Notes: a model not told the origin generated them from the letters alone. Positions 7,296 to 13,288 are shown, counted from the first letter of the stretch. The stretch: 17,731 nt of DNA from JBARRO01 sp049644265 (GCA_049644265.1 JBARRO010000250.1:1-17731); one strand, 5' to 3'. Made by a program: numbers and translations.

Positions 7296-8060
7296 ATGGA
7301 AAAGAAGATGAAGCTGGCGATTATCGGATTCGGAAAAATGGGGAAAGCGTTGGCGAGCGCCGTCACTGAAAGGGGAGCGCAGGTCTGTGCAATCATCGAT
7401 CCCGTCGCGGACGAGGCAACGGCCAGGGAAATCAGCCGTGAGGCGCTCGTGGAATGCGATGTTGCGCTTGATTTTAGCCGGCCCGACGCCGTCCTGTCCA
7501 ATATTCGTGCCCTCTCTTCGATCGGAAAGGACATCGTAGTGGGAACGACGGGATGGTACGACAAGCTGGAGGAGGCAAGAGAAGTTGTGAAACGTGCGGG
7601 GAATGGGATGATTTGGTCTGGAAATTTTTCTCTCGGTGTTCAGATTTTCTTCCAGCTTCTTGAACATTCAGCAGGGGTTATTGATCGCTTTACAGAGTAC
7701 GACGCCGGCGTTCAAGAAATTCACCATAGCCAAAAAATGGACAGTCCTTCAGGAACTGCAGGAATGATCGGAGAAATCCTGCTTCGGAAAATCTCTCGGA
7801 AGAAGTCGATTGTGAAAGGAAATTCTCCGGCAACGATTAAACCGGAACAACTCCAGATTGTTTCCCAACGGATTGGGAGTGTCCCCGGTACTCACACAGT
7901 CATGTTCGATGGGCCCGATGACAGCATCGAACTCAAACACACGGCGAGAGGACGGCAAGGGTTTGCATCGGGAGCTCTTGCGGCGGCAGAATGGGTCCGG
8001 GGACGGAAGGGTTTTTTCGATATTCACGATTTGATCAGCGATCTTCTACAGGAGAAGTGA
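7296..8060 (+). CDS. dapB: 4-hydroxy-tetrahydrodipicolinate reductase DapB
   Basis: A 254-residue NAD(P)H enzyme making tetrahydrodipicolinate in the diaminopimelate/lysine pathway. GFGKMG (11-16) is the dinucleotide-binding glycine motif, DFSRPDAV lies near 59-66 and VGTTGW near 82-87. NFSLGVQIFFQL leads into the catalytic block EIHHSQKMDSPSGTA (141-155) with the proton-donor His pair and Lys147. The protein is somewhat shorter than E. coli DapB (273), like the compact forms in Bacteroidota. ATG 7296 is chosen; ATG 7308 (MKLAIIG) is an alternative and the ribosome sites do not decide clearly between them. It ends three bases before dapA. Confidence 0.93.
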   Translation: MEKKMKLAIIGFGKMGKALASAVTERGAQVCAIIDPVADEATAREISREALVECDVALDFSRPDAVLSNIRALSSIGKDIVVGTTGWYDKLEEAREVVKRAGNGMIWSGNFSLGVQIFFQLLEHSAGVIDRFTEYDAGVQEIHHSQKMDSPSGTAGMIGEILLRKISRKKSIVKGNSPATIKPEQLQIVSQRIGSVPGTHTVMFDGPDDSIELKHTARGRQGFASGALAAAEWVRGRKGFFDIHDLISDLLQEK

Positions 8061-8063
8061 TCC

Positions 8064-8951
8064 ATGGCCAACCCTTTGCGTGGCGTCTTTACGGCATTAG
8101 TAACTCCGTTCATGAAATCCGGGAAACTGGATGAGAATGCATTGCGGGACCTTATAGAGTTCCAAATTTCCAACGGCATTGACGGAATCGTTCCTTGCGG
8201 CACGACCGGAGAGAGTCCGACGCTTAGTGATAATGAGAAGAAGACAATTATCAGGCTCACCGTAAAGCATGCGCGGGGAAGGGCGAAGGTCATTGCCGGC
8301 ACCGGAAGTAACTGGACGGAGCACTCCATTCAGCTTTCGCGCTTTGCGGAAGATGCAGGCGTCGACGGACTCCTGCTCGTCAATCCTTATTACAACAAAC
8401 CGACTCAAAAAGGACTCTTCCTGCATTTCAGCTCTATTGCAGACGCAGTGAAGATCCCCTGTGTGGTCTATAATATCAAAGGCAGAACATCCGTGAACGT
8501 TGAGACGACAACCCTAATAAAACTGATGAACGAGTGCCCGAATATCGCGGCTGTCAAGGAAGCGTCCGGTGACATCGACCAAATCAAAGACGTCATTGCA
8601 CGACGGAAACCCGGCTTTTGTGTGCTTTCCGGAGACGACAATATGACGCTTGCCCTGGTGCGGGCCGGTGGGGACGGGATTGTATCGGTCGCATCAAACA
8701 TCGTCCCTGCTGAAATGGTGAAAATGACCCACTACGCGCTTGAAGGAAAGTACGACCAAGCGAAAGAAATCGAGAACAAGCTTTCACTGCTGTTCAAGAC
8801 GCTGTTCATTGAGACGAACCCCATTCCGATCAAAACCATGCTGGCGATGCAGGGAAGATGCGAGGAAATTTTCCGTCTGCCAATGTGCGAGCTCGAGTCT
8901 GACGAGCACAGAAAAATGGTTCAGCAGGTGGTTGCGGGCCTGGCCCGGTAA
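8064..8951 (+). CDS. dapA: 4-hydroxy-tetrahydrodipicolinate synthase DapA
   Basis: A 295-residue class I aldolase condensing pyruvate with aspartate semialdehyde. GTTGESPTL (46-54) holds the Thr pair and NPYYNKPT (107-114) the tyrosine of the proton relay. YNIKGRT (136-142) carries the catalytic Tyr136 and the Arg141 that binds the substrate carboxylate. AVKEASGD (163-170) provides the Schiff-base Lys165. All key residues are present, so true DapA activity is more likely than an N-acetylneuraminate lyase role, and the lysC-dapB context agrees. AGGAGAAG sits before the ATG and overlaps the end of dapB. A gap of 178 bases follows, with no clear hairpin terminator. Confidence 0.96.
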   Translation: MANPLRGVFTALVTPFMKSGKLDENALRDLIEFQISNGIDGIVPCGTTGESPTLSDNEKKTIIRLTVKHARGRAKVIAGTGSNWTEHSIQLSRFAEDAGVDGLLLVNPYYNKPTQKGLFLHFSSIADAVKIPCVVYNIKGRTSVNVETTTLIKLMNECPNIAAVKEASGDIDQIKDVIARRKPGFCVLSGDDNMTLALVRAGGDGIVSVASNIVPAEMVKMTHYALEGKYDQAKEIENKLSLLFKTLFIETNPIPIKTMLAMQGRCEEIFRLPMCELESDEHRKMVQQVVAGLAR

Positions 8952-9129
8952 CAAGAGGCGTACAAAGTTCGATTTCTGATTTGCGCCCCGGCGTCCGCTC
9001 TTCCGATTAGCAGCCCCTCTGTCTTGACTCTGACTGATCCTCCGGTTACCTTGACACTAATTTCCTACCTTCTTCCTTGCCCGGCGACAAACAGGGAAGG
9101 GCTCCACTATTTCATTTCTGGATAAATCC

Positions 9130-10095
9130 GTGGCTGTCATTGGCTTGGATCTCGGCGGGACAAAACTCGCCGGTGCTCTTTTTGATGCGACCGGCAATCT
9201 TCTGGCCCGGCGTGTTGAACCGCTCGCAAAGAGACAAGGGCATGAGGTCGGCGCACTTCTCATCGATATGTTCCGTGAGCTACGTGCCTTTGCTCAGACG
9301 AAGAAATTGGAAGTGACAGGAGTGGGAGCTGCTGTCCCCGGAATTGCCTCTGCACATACCGGCAAAGTCTGGGCGCCAAATATTCCTGGTTGGGAGGACT
9401 ATCCACTACGAGATGAATTGAAGGCTGCTGCGGGCTCGAAGTCTTGTCGGGTGGTTGTCGATAGCGATCGTGCCTGTTCGATTTTGGGTGAACAATGGAA
9501 GGGAGCAGCGCAAGGTTGTAGTCATGCGGTGTTCCTTGCAGTCGGCACAGGTATTGGGGCTGGTATTCTCATAGACGGACAAGTCCTGCGGGGAGCCCAG
9601 GATATTGCAGGGGCAACCGGGTGGATGGCATTGGACCAGGAATTTCGGGATGAATACGTCTCCTGCGGTTGCTTTGAGTATCATGCCTCGGGAGAGGGAA
9701 TTGCAAAGGTTGCACGGGCAATGATTGCGGCGGAAACAAACCATACAGGAAGCCTGGCTTCCATCTCTCCTGAGAAACTTACAGCACATGAGGTGTTCGC
9801 GGCCTATGGACAAAATGATCCGATTGCCCGCCGAACAATCGAGAGCGCGATCAGAGCCTGGGGAGCAGCAGCCGCGAATTTCGTAAGCCTCTTCAATCCG
9901 GAGCGCATCATCTTCGGTGGAGGCGTTTTCGGCCCGGCTCTTCGATTCCTCGAAGATATCCGCCGGGAAGCAGAGAAATGGGCTCAGCCGATCAGCATGC
10001 GGTCGGTGCAGATCGTTGGCTCAAAGCTTGGAAGCGATGCAGCGCTCTTTGGCGCCGGATTCCTGGCGCTTCAGAAGGGGAAGGCTCTTCGGTGA
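9130..10095 (+). CDS. ROK-family sugar kinase with a degenerate zinc motif
   Basis: A 321-residue kinase of the ROK (glucokinase/NagK-like) family, expected to phosphorylate a hexose or amino sugar. It starts at GTG 9130; no ATG exists upstream in frame before the stop at 9058-9060, and the ribosome site is weak. IGLDLGGTKLAG (4-15) is the ATP motif, VDSDRACSILGE (110-121) carries the expected catalytic Asp113, and VGTGIGAGI (138-146) is the second glycine block. The usual ExGH metal motif is GATGWM here, so Glu and His are replaced. The usual CxCGxxGCxE is reduced to CGCFE (179-183). Zinc binding is therefore probably altered or lost. The downstream transporter starts inside its stop codon. 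Confidence 0.88.
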   Translation: MAVIGLDLGGTKLAGALFDATGNLLARRVEPLAKRQGHEVGALLIDMFRELRAFAQTKKLEVTGVGAAVPGIASAHTGKVWAPNIPGWEDYPLRDELKAAAGSKSCRVVVDSDRACSILGEQWKGAAQGCSHAVFLAVGTGIGAGILIDGQVLRGAQDIAGATGWMALDQEFRDEYVSCGCFEYHASGEGIAKVARAMIAAETNHTGSLASISPEKLTAHEVFAAYGQNDPIARRTIESAIRAWGAAAANFVSLFNPERIIFGGGVFGPALRFLEDIRREAEKWAQPISMRSVQIVGSKLGSDAALFGAGFLALQKGKALR

Positions 10096-11282
10096 CCGCG
10101 AACAGAGATACAATCTACAGCGAACGTAAGCTTTTCGCAGCGTCCTGTGCAGGGATGCTCCTCTTTGGAATGGCTATGCTCCTGCTAGGGACCGTCAACA
10201 CGTACCTCGCTGAGAAATTTCATCTTGATCAGATCGGAATTGGGTCGCTGGCAGCGCTGTTCCCTGTTGGCATTCTTGCCGGATCTCTTGTCTTTGGCCC
10301 CATCGTTGATCGGTTGGGATACAAACTCCCCCTGAGTATTGCATCCCTCGTGCTCGCAGCAGGTTTTCTCATGACGGCGCGTGCCGAAAGTTTCCTCGTC
10401 ATCCAAAGCTCGTTCTTCCTCATTGGGTTTGGCGGTGGTGTGATCAACGGAGGGACCAATGCCCTTGTTGCCGAAATCAGCGGCGACAACAGGGGAGCGC
10501 GGCTCAGCCTTCTCGGCGTGTTCTTCGGAATTGGAGCGTTGGGGGTGCCTGCGATGACCGGACTTCTTCAGCCGAGCTTCAACTATTCCGAGATCATTGG
10601 CGGTTTCGGGGTGGCAGTTTTCCTTCCGGCAACGCTCTTCATGTCAATACGTTTCCCCGCGCCCAAACAAGCTCAGGGACTTCCCCTCAGTCAGATGATG
10701 GGCTTGTTCCGGGACAAAACATTACTCGTGCTTGGAATGGTGCTTTTTTTCGAGAGTGCCGCCGAGGGATTGGCGAACAACTGGACACCGGCGTATCTGC
10801 AGCAATCGGAGAATTTGACTCCCGAGTATTCTCTTCTCATGCTTACACTTCTTTCTGCCAGCCTCACGGCGGGCCGATTGGTGCTTGGTTGGGCCCTCAA
10901 GAGATACCCGAGTCAGGTTGTGCTTCTGTTCTGCCTGGCTGCGGCCTTGGCCGGGGCGTTTCTCCTCAATGCAGCATCAGACCGAGTGATAGCGGCCTTT
11001 GCTGTGATCCTGATGGGTATAGGATTCTCGGCCGCGTTCCCGGTCATATTCTCTTTTTTTGGGGGACTATATCCAAATCTCACAGGGACGGCGATCGGAG
11101 TTGCATTGGTTATCGCGTTGGTTGGGAATACATTTCTCAATTACGTTCTTGGAGTCGTTGCGCAGGCCTGGGGTATTGGTATATTCCCCATGTATATGGT
11201 CGGCGTGCTCGTTTGTCTGGCTATCTTTCTTTTTTTTGGACTTCGTACCTATTCCCTTCGAATATCAACCTCAAGGAATTGA
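10092..11282 (+). CDS. MFS transporter (probable sugar porter)
   Basis: A 396-residue polytopic inner-membrane protein from GTG 10092, whose GTGA overlaps the ROK stop codon; AGAAGGGGAAGG upstream is a good ribosome site. The longer frame beginning at 9978 lies inside the kinase gene and lacks membrane character there. About twelve hydrophobic segments are visible. GPIVDRLGYK between helices 2 and 3 is the MFS motif A, and helix 4 and neighbours have GFGGGVINGGTNALVAEISGDNRG. Translation coupling to the kinase and adjacency to a SIS protein suggest uptake of the sugar those enzymes handle, but the substrate cannot be read from sequence alone. Confidence 0.88.
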   Translation: MTANRDTIYSERKLFAASCAGMLLFGMAMLLLGTVNTYLAEKFHLDQIGIGSLAALFPVGILAGSLVFGPIVDRLGYKLPLSIASLVLAAGFLMTARAESFLVIQSSFFLIGFGGGVINGGTNALVAEISGDNRGARLSLLGVFFGIGALGVPAMTGLLQPSFNYSEIIGGFGVAVFLPATLFMSIRFPAPKQAQGLPLSQMMGLFRDKTLLVLGMVLFFESAAEGLANNWTPAYLQQSENLTPEYSLLMLTLLSASLTAGRLVLGWALKRYPSQVVLLFCLAAALAGAFLLNAASDRVIAAFAVILMGIGFSAAFPVIFSFFGGLYPNLTGTAIGVALVIALVGNTFLNYVLGVVAQAWGIGIFPMYMVGVLVCLAIFLFFGLRTYSLRISTSRN

Positions 11283-11285
11283 CTT

Positions 11286-12047
11286 ATGCTGGCTCAACAG
11301 TGGCTCGTGAACGCGCGCGCAGTAATGAATCGCATCGAAGAATCGCAGATGGAGAATATCCGGTCGGCTGCCGGGGTCATGGCCGATTCCATTCAAGCCG
11401 GACGCTGGGTTCATACGTTTGGATGCGGGCATGCCACGCTACCCATTGAAGAGATGTATCCGAGAATCGGGGGATTCGTAGGGTTCCATCCCATCATCGA
11501 ACTGCCGCTTACGTTCTTTACCCGCATTACGGGTGAGATGGGGATCCATCAGTTTCTCTTCCTTGAGAGGGCGGAGGGGTTCGGTGTGGAAATCATGAAA
11601 GGCTACACATTCGACCCACGCGATACGATGTGGATTTTTTCACACACCGGCATCAATAACGTTAATATTGACGTAGCACTTGAAGCCAGGAAGAGGGGGA
11701 TGAAGGTTGTCGTGAGTGGGTCAGCTGCCGAATCCAAAGGAAAAAAGACGCGTCATTCGTGTGGGAAAACACTGTTTGAATTGGCAGATATTGTGATCGA
11801 TTCGTGTGCACCTTTACAGGATGCCTCAGTACCCCTGAAAGACCACCGCGATAACGTTGGACCGGTTTCGACGATGGCGTTTGTCACGGTCGTTTGGATG
11901 ACGATCTGTACTGTTGCAGAAACGCTGGCAGACAGGGGAGTGAAGCTGTTCATCCATCCCTCCCACAATATTCCAGGTGACACCCTGGCGCGGGAGCGGT
12001 TGGATATTGCATTGGCAGAATACAAGAAGAGGGTGAGCGGGGTATAG
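11286..12047 (+). CDS. SIS-domain phosphosugar-binding protein (UPF0309-like)
   Basis: A 253-residue cytoplasmic protein, three bases after the transporter stop, with AAGGAA before the ATG. It has the SIS fold: MADSIQAGRWVHTFGCGHATLPIEE near residues 32-56 is the first strand with a phosphate loop, DTMWIFSHTGINNVNIDVALEARKRGMKVVVSG (113-145) is the second half with the classic Ser/Thr-Gly turn, and DRGVKLFIHPSHNIPGDTLARERL comes near the C-terminus. It resembles the UPF0309 group. SIS proteins bind or isomerise phosphosugars such as GlcN-6-P, or act as MurNAc-6-P etherases. With a sugar kinase and an MFS porter upstream, this is probably an amino-sugar or cell-wall-sugar recycling cassette (inference). 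Confidence 0.82.
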   Translation: MLAQQWLVNARAVMNRIEESQMENIRSAAGVMADSIQAGRWVHTFGCGHATLPIEEMYPRIGGFVGFHPIIELPLTFFTRITGEMGIHQFLFLERAEGFGVEIMKGYTFDPRDTMWIFSHTGINNVNIDVALEARKRGMKVVVSGSAAESKGKKTRHSCGKTLFELADIVIDSCAPLQDASVPLKDHRDNVGPVSTMAFVTVVWMTICTVAETLADRGVKLFIHPSHNIPGDTLARERLDIALAEYKKRVSGV

Positions 12048-12068
12048 CTTGGTGCAATGGTGGGTCTG

Positions 12069-12108
12069 AAAGTAAAAGCCCCGACAATGTTGCCGGGGCT
12101 TTTACTTT
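12069..12108. terminator. Symmetric rho-independent terminator between convergent genes
   Basis: AAAGTAAAAGCCCCG (12069-12083) pairs perfectly over 15 bp with CGGGGCTTTTACTTT (12094-12108) around a 10-base loop. The A/T-rich outer stem gives a T-rich tail in both directions, so it can end the sugar cassette on plus and the GIY-YIG/tRNA transcript on minus. Confidence 0.88.
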
Positions 12109-12139
12109 AGTGTATCGAGTGGCTCTGCGAATAGGACTC

Positions 12140-12169
12140 TGCGCCGAAGGCGCATGAGCCTTTGGCTCA
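12140..12169. repeat. Two abutting 15-base hairpins inserted in the tRNA T-loop
   Basis: TGCGCC-GAA-GGCGCA (12140-12154) is followed with no spacer by TGAGCC-TTT-GGCTCA (12155-12169). Each is a perfect 6-bp stem with a 3-base loop. They sit between TTC and GAGT of the T arm of copy 1, exactly where intact tRNA-Asn is continuous. Confidence 0.85.
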
Positions 12170-12177
12170 GAACCTAC

Positions 12178-12196
12178 ATCCCGACATCGTCGGGAT
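12178..12196. repeat. 8-bp hairpin replacing the tRNA anticodon-stem 3' strand (copy 1)
   Basis: ATCCCGAC-ATC-GTCGGGAT is a perfect 8-bp stem with a 3-base loop. The same stem with a different loop (TCT) occurs at 12613-12631 at the same place in another tRNA-Asn copy. Confidence 0.85.
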
Positions 12197-12209
12197 AACA
12201 GCCGCATGT

Positions 12210-12467
12210 CTACAGAAGGACTTCGCCAGTGATGAGCTTTTTGACCATTATCTTGCTTTTCCAGGACTTCACTTTGCGTTCAGCGGCCTGAGCTTCACTC
12301 TTGGTGGCGAATGCTTTGCTCCAGACAAGTTCCCAACGTCTGAACCGTGAAGTGAACCCTTTCTCGATCGTGTTGTGAAAGTGCAGTCGACGAACTGGAT
12401 CAGCTGAATAACCGATGTAGTATCGGTCTGCTTTTCGAGAATAGAGAACATAGAGTGCGTAAGCCAT
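12210..12467 (-). CDS. Small GIY-YIG nuclease-family protein
   Basis: An 85-residue single-domain protein from ATG 12467. ALYVLYS (4-10) and RYYIGYS (15-21) correspond to the GIY and YIG blocks; an Arg follows at 26/27, and the expected catalytic Glu is E63 in AAERKVKSWKSK. It belongs to the small stand-alone GIY-YIG group (UPF0213/YhbQ-like) that cuts DNA in characterised relatives. It starts about 40 bases beyond the 3' end of tRNA-Asn on the same strand. Its stop codon TAG (12210-12212) lies inside sequence derived from tRNA-Asn, so the gene is fused directly onto a tRNA fragment. The only plausible ribosome site (GGGGGA) is in a hairpin stem. The layout looks like a tRNA-associated nuclease cassette, but mobility is inference. 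Confidence 0.88.
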   Translation of the reverse strand: MAYALYVLYSRKADRYYIGYSADPVRRLHFHNTIEKGFTSRFRRWELVWSKAFATKSEAQAAERKVKSWKSKIMVKKLITGEVLL

Positions 12468-12499
12468 AAAACAAAGATCCCCCAGTGGTTGACTGGGGG
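12468..12499 (-). terminator. Hairpin between tRNA-Asn and the GIY-YIG start
   Basis: CCCCCAGT (12479-12486) pairs with ACTGGGGG (12492-12499) around a 5-base loop. On the minus strand it is followed by ATCTTTGTTTT and then the ATG, so it could end the tRNA transcript. The same stem contains the only GGGGGA upstream of the GIY-YIG start and would hide it. Confidence 0.5.
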
Positions 12500-12506
12500 A
12501 AGAGGG

Positions 12507-12578
12507 CTCCGCGAGTAGGACTCGAACCTACAACCCTGCGGTTAACAGCCGCATGCTCTACCATTGAGCTATCGCGGA
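12507..12578 (-). tRNA. tRNA-Asn (anticodon GTT)
   Basis: A complete 72-base cloverleaf on the minus strand. The acceptor is TCCGCGA/TCGCGGA with seven pairs, the D stem GCTC/GAGC, the anticodon stem TGCGG/CCGCA around CTGTTAA and the T stem GTAGG/CCTAC with loop TTCGAGT. The anticodon GTT is read from AAC at 12544-12546. The discriminator base is G (12507), as expected for Asn. CCA is not encoded; the next bases are CCC. It is the only intact tRNA here, and three partial copies of it lie within 500 bases. Confidence 0.96.
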
Positions 12579-12600
12579 ATCAACAGAAGCTACTTAGGAA

Positions 12601-12666
12601 ACTCGAACCTACATCCCGACTCTGTCGGGATAACAGCCGCATGCTCTACCATTGAGCTATCGCGGA
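12601..12666 (-). pseudogene. Truncated tRNA-Asn with hairpin replacement (copy 2)
   Basis: Read on minus from 12666, it matches the intact tRNA exactly from the first acceptor base through the anticodon loop (CTGTTA). The following 11 bases (anticodon-stem 3' strand and variable loop) are then replaced by an 18-base hairpin segment, after which GTAGGTTCGAGT matches the T arm again. The copy stops there, missing the T-stem 3' strand and the 3' acceptor. It cannot form an anticodon stem or acceptor stem, so it is not a working tRNA. A 22-base spacer separates it from the intact tRNA. Confidence 0.85.
12613..12631. repeat. 8-bp hairpin replacing the tRNA anticodon-stem 3' strand (copy 2)
   Basis: ATCCCGAC-TCT-GTCGGGAT has a perfect 8-bp stem, identical in stem to the one at 12178-12196 but with a different 3-base loop. 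It sits at the same position relative to the tRNA. Confidence 0.85.
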
Positions 12667-12731
12667 ATATGTATTTGAAAGAAACACGCTACAGCATGTT
12701 GAGAGCCGACACCGAAGGTGGCGGATCGAAA

Positions 12732-12775
12732 TCCCGCTGTTGTTTTGCGGGACTCTACCATTGAGCTATCGCGGA
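12732..12775 (-). pseudogene. 5' fragment of tRNA-Asn followed by a hairpin (copy 3)
   Basis: From 12775 down to 12753 (minus) 23 bases match the intact tRNA from the acceptor through the D arm (ending GGTAGAG). A stem TCCCGC/GCGGGA (12732-12737 with 12747-12752) with a 9-base loop then follows in place of the anticodon arm. Beyond it lie two weaker stems, GGAT-TTCG-ATCC and CACC-TTC-GGTG, reaching about 12707. Neither anticodon nor T arm can be recognised. Confidence 0.75.
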
Positions 12776-12788
12776 ATAGGGAAGATTT

Positions 12789-12821
12789 AAAAAGCTCACC
12801 GATTACTAAGTCGGTGAGCTT
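12789..12821 (-). terminator. Minus-strand hairpin with T-run upstream of the tRNA array
   Basis: AAGCTCACCGA (12792-12802) pairs perfectly over 11 bp with TCGGTGAGCTT (12811-12821) around an 8-base loop. Only on the minus strand is it followed by TTTTT. No minus-strand gene ends here; instead it sits about where a transcript from the candidate promoter at 12829-12857 would begin. Confidence 0.6.
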
Positions 12822-12828
12822 CTCTGTA

Positions 12829-12857
12829 AAGATATTTGTAATTCGCCCGAAAGTCAA
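12829..12857 (-). promoter_or_regulatory. Candidate promoter for the tRNA-Asn array
   Basis: On the minus strand TTGACT (12857-12852) and TATCTT (12834-12829) are separated by exactly 17 bases. The start site would lie near 12822, directly before the terminator-like hairpin. TATCTTTA also fits the Bacteroidota -7 pattern TAnnTTTG in all but the last base. Confidence 0.5.
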
Positions 12858-12882
12858 GCTGGCGTTCCCGATGCTGGTTTCG

Positions 12883-12911
12883 TTGACTTTCCTTTCAAAT
12901 CGGACTATATT
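12883..12911 (+). promoter_or_regulatory. Promoter of the ybaB-recR operon
   Basis: TTGACT (12883-12888), a 17-base spacer and TATATT (12906-12911) make a near-consensus sigma-70-type promoter. The start site would be near 12918, giving a leader of about 19 bases that holds the AAGGAG ribosome site before ybaB. Confidence 0.7.
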
Positions 12912-12936
12912 GAAAACAAAATTGAAGGAGCGAGCG

Positions 12937-13281
12937 ATGTTCAAAGGCGGCATGCCGAATATGCAGTCGATGATGAAGCAGGTGCAAAAAATGCAGGAGA
13001 AAATGGCGCAGGTGCAGTCCGAGCTCGAGAATAAGCTCGTGACCGCTGACGCCGGTGGCGGGATGGTGAAGGTTACTGCAAACGGAAAACAGCGCGTCGT
13101 CAAAATTGATATTGAGAAAGAAGTTATTAATCCATCCGAAAAGGAAATGTTGGAGGATTTGGTCGTCGCGGCTGTCAATCAGGCCCTCGAGCGATCCTCA
13201 TCGATGGCCCAGGAGGAAATGCAAAAGGCGACCAATGGGCTCCTTCCAAACGTTCCTGGATTGAATATTCCGGGTATGTGA
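12937..13281 (+). CDS. ybaB: YbaB/EbfC-family nucleoid-associated protein
   Basis: A 114-residue DNA-binding protein that forms dimers and accompanies recombination genes. ATG 12937 is set by AAGGAG at 12925-12930, six bases upstream. The pattern is characteristic: MQSMMKQVQKMQEKMAQVQSELENKLVTADAGGGMVKVTANGKQRVVKIDIEKEVI with its long first helix and central beta strands, then DLVVAAVNQALERSSSMAQEEMQKATNG. The family partner dnaX, which usually precedes ybaB, is absent; the gene has its own promoter here. recR starts seven bases later, the classic ybaB-recR pairing. Confidence 0.95.
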   Translation: MFKGGMPNMQSMMKQVQKMQEKMAQVQSELENKLVTADAGGGMVKVTANGKQRVVKIDIEKEVINPSEKEMLEDLVVAAVNQALERSSSMAQEEMQKATNGLLPNVPGLNIPGM

Positions 13282-13288
13282 TGACTCC

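Larger units (their letters stand above)
12121..12213 (-). pseudogene. 3' fragment of tRNA-Asn carrying inserted hairpins (copy 1)
   Basis: Read on the minus strand, this begins TAGACATGCGGCTGTTA, which matches the intact tRNA-Asn from the D-stem 3' strand through the anticodon loop with one base deleted. The next 11 tRNA bases are replaced by a hairpin (12178-12196). GTAGGTTC of the T arm follows, then a 30-base insert made of two abutting hairpins, then GAGTCCTATTCGCAGAGCC, which matches the tRNA 3' end in 17 of 19 positions. It lacks the 5' acceptor strand and D-loop, so it is not a functional tRNA. It abuts and slightly overlaps the end of the GIY-YIG gene. Confidence 0.8.

Noticed and set aside
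9024..9079. Promoter upstream of the ROK gene from TTGACT (9024) or TTGACA (9051)
   Set aside because: The -35-like hexamers are good, but the -10 positions at 16-18 bases read TACCTT, TTCCTT or TCCTTG, which are poor. Not listed as a feature.
9072..9099. CTTCCTTG/CAGGGAAG stem before the ROK gene as a riboswitch or terminator
   Set aside because: It is one 8-bp stem with a G-T pair and a 12-base loop, no T-run and no further structure.
9978..10091. Upstream ATG for the MFS gene giving a 434-residue protein
   Set aside because: The added 38 residues overlap the kinase gene and are polar with no family resemblance; the GTG at 10092 has a good ribosome site and a GTGA overlap.
12601..12666. 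Second functional tRNA-Asn
   Set aside because: The anticodon-stem 3' strand and the 3' acceptor strand are missing, so no cloverleaf can form.
12564..12764. Open frames across the tRNA array
   Set aside because: They run through tRNA and hairpin sequence with no ribosome site and no protein-like composition.
12121..12820. CRISPR array
   Set aside because: The repeated units are tRNA-Asn fragments of unequal length and spacing, with no regular repeat-spacer pattern and no cas genes.
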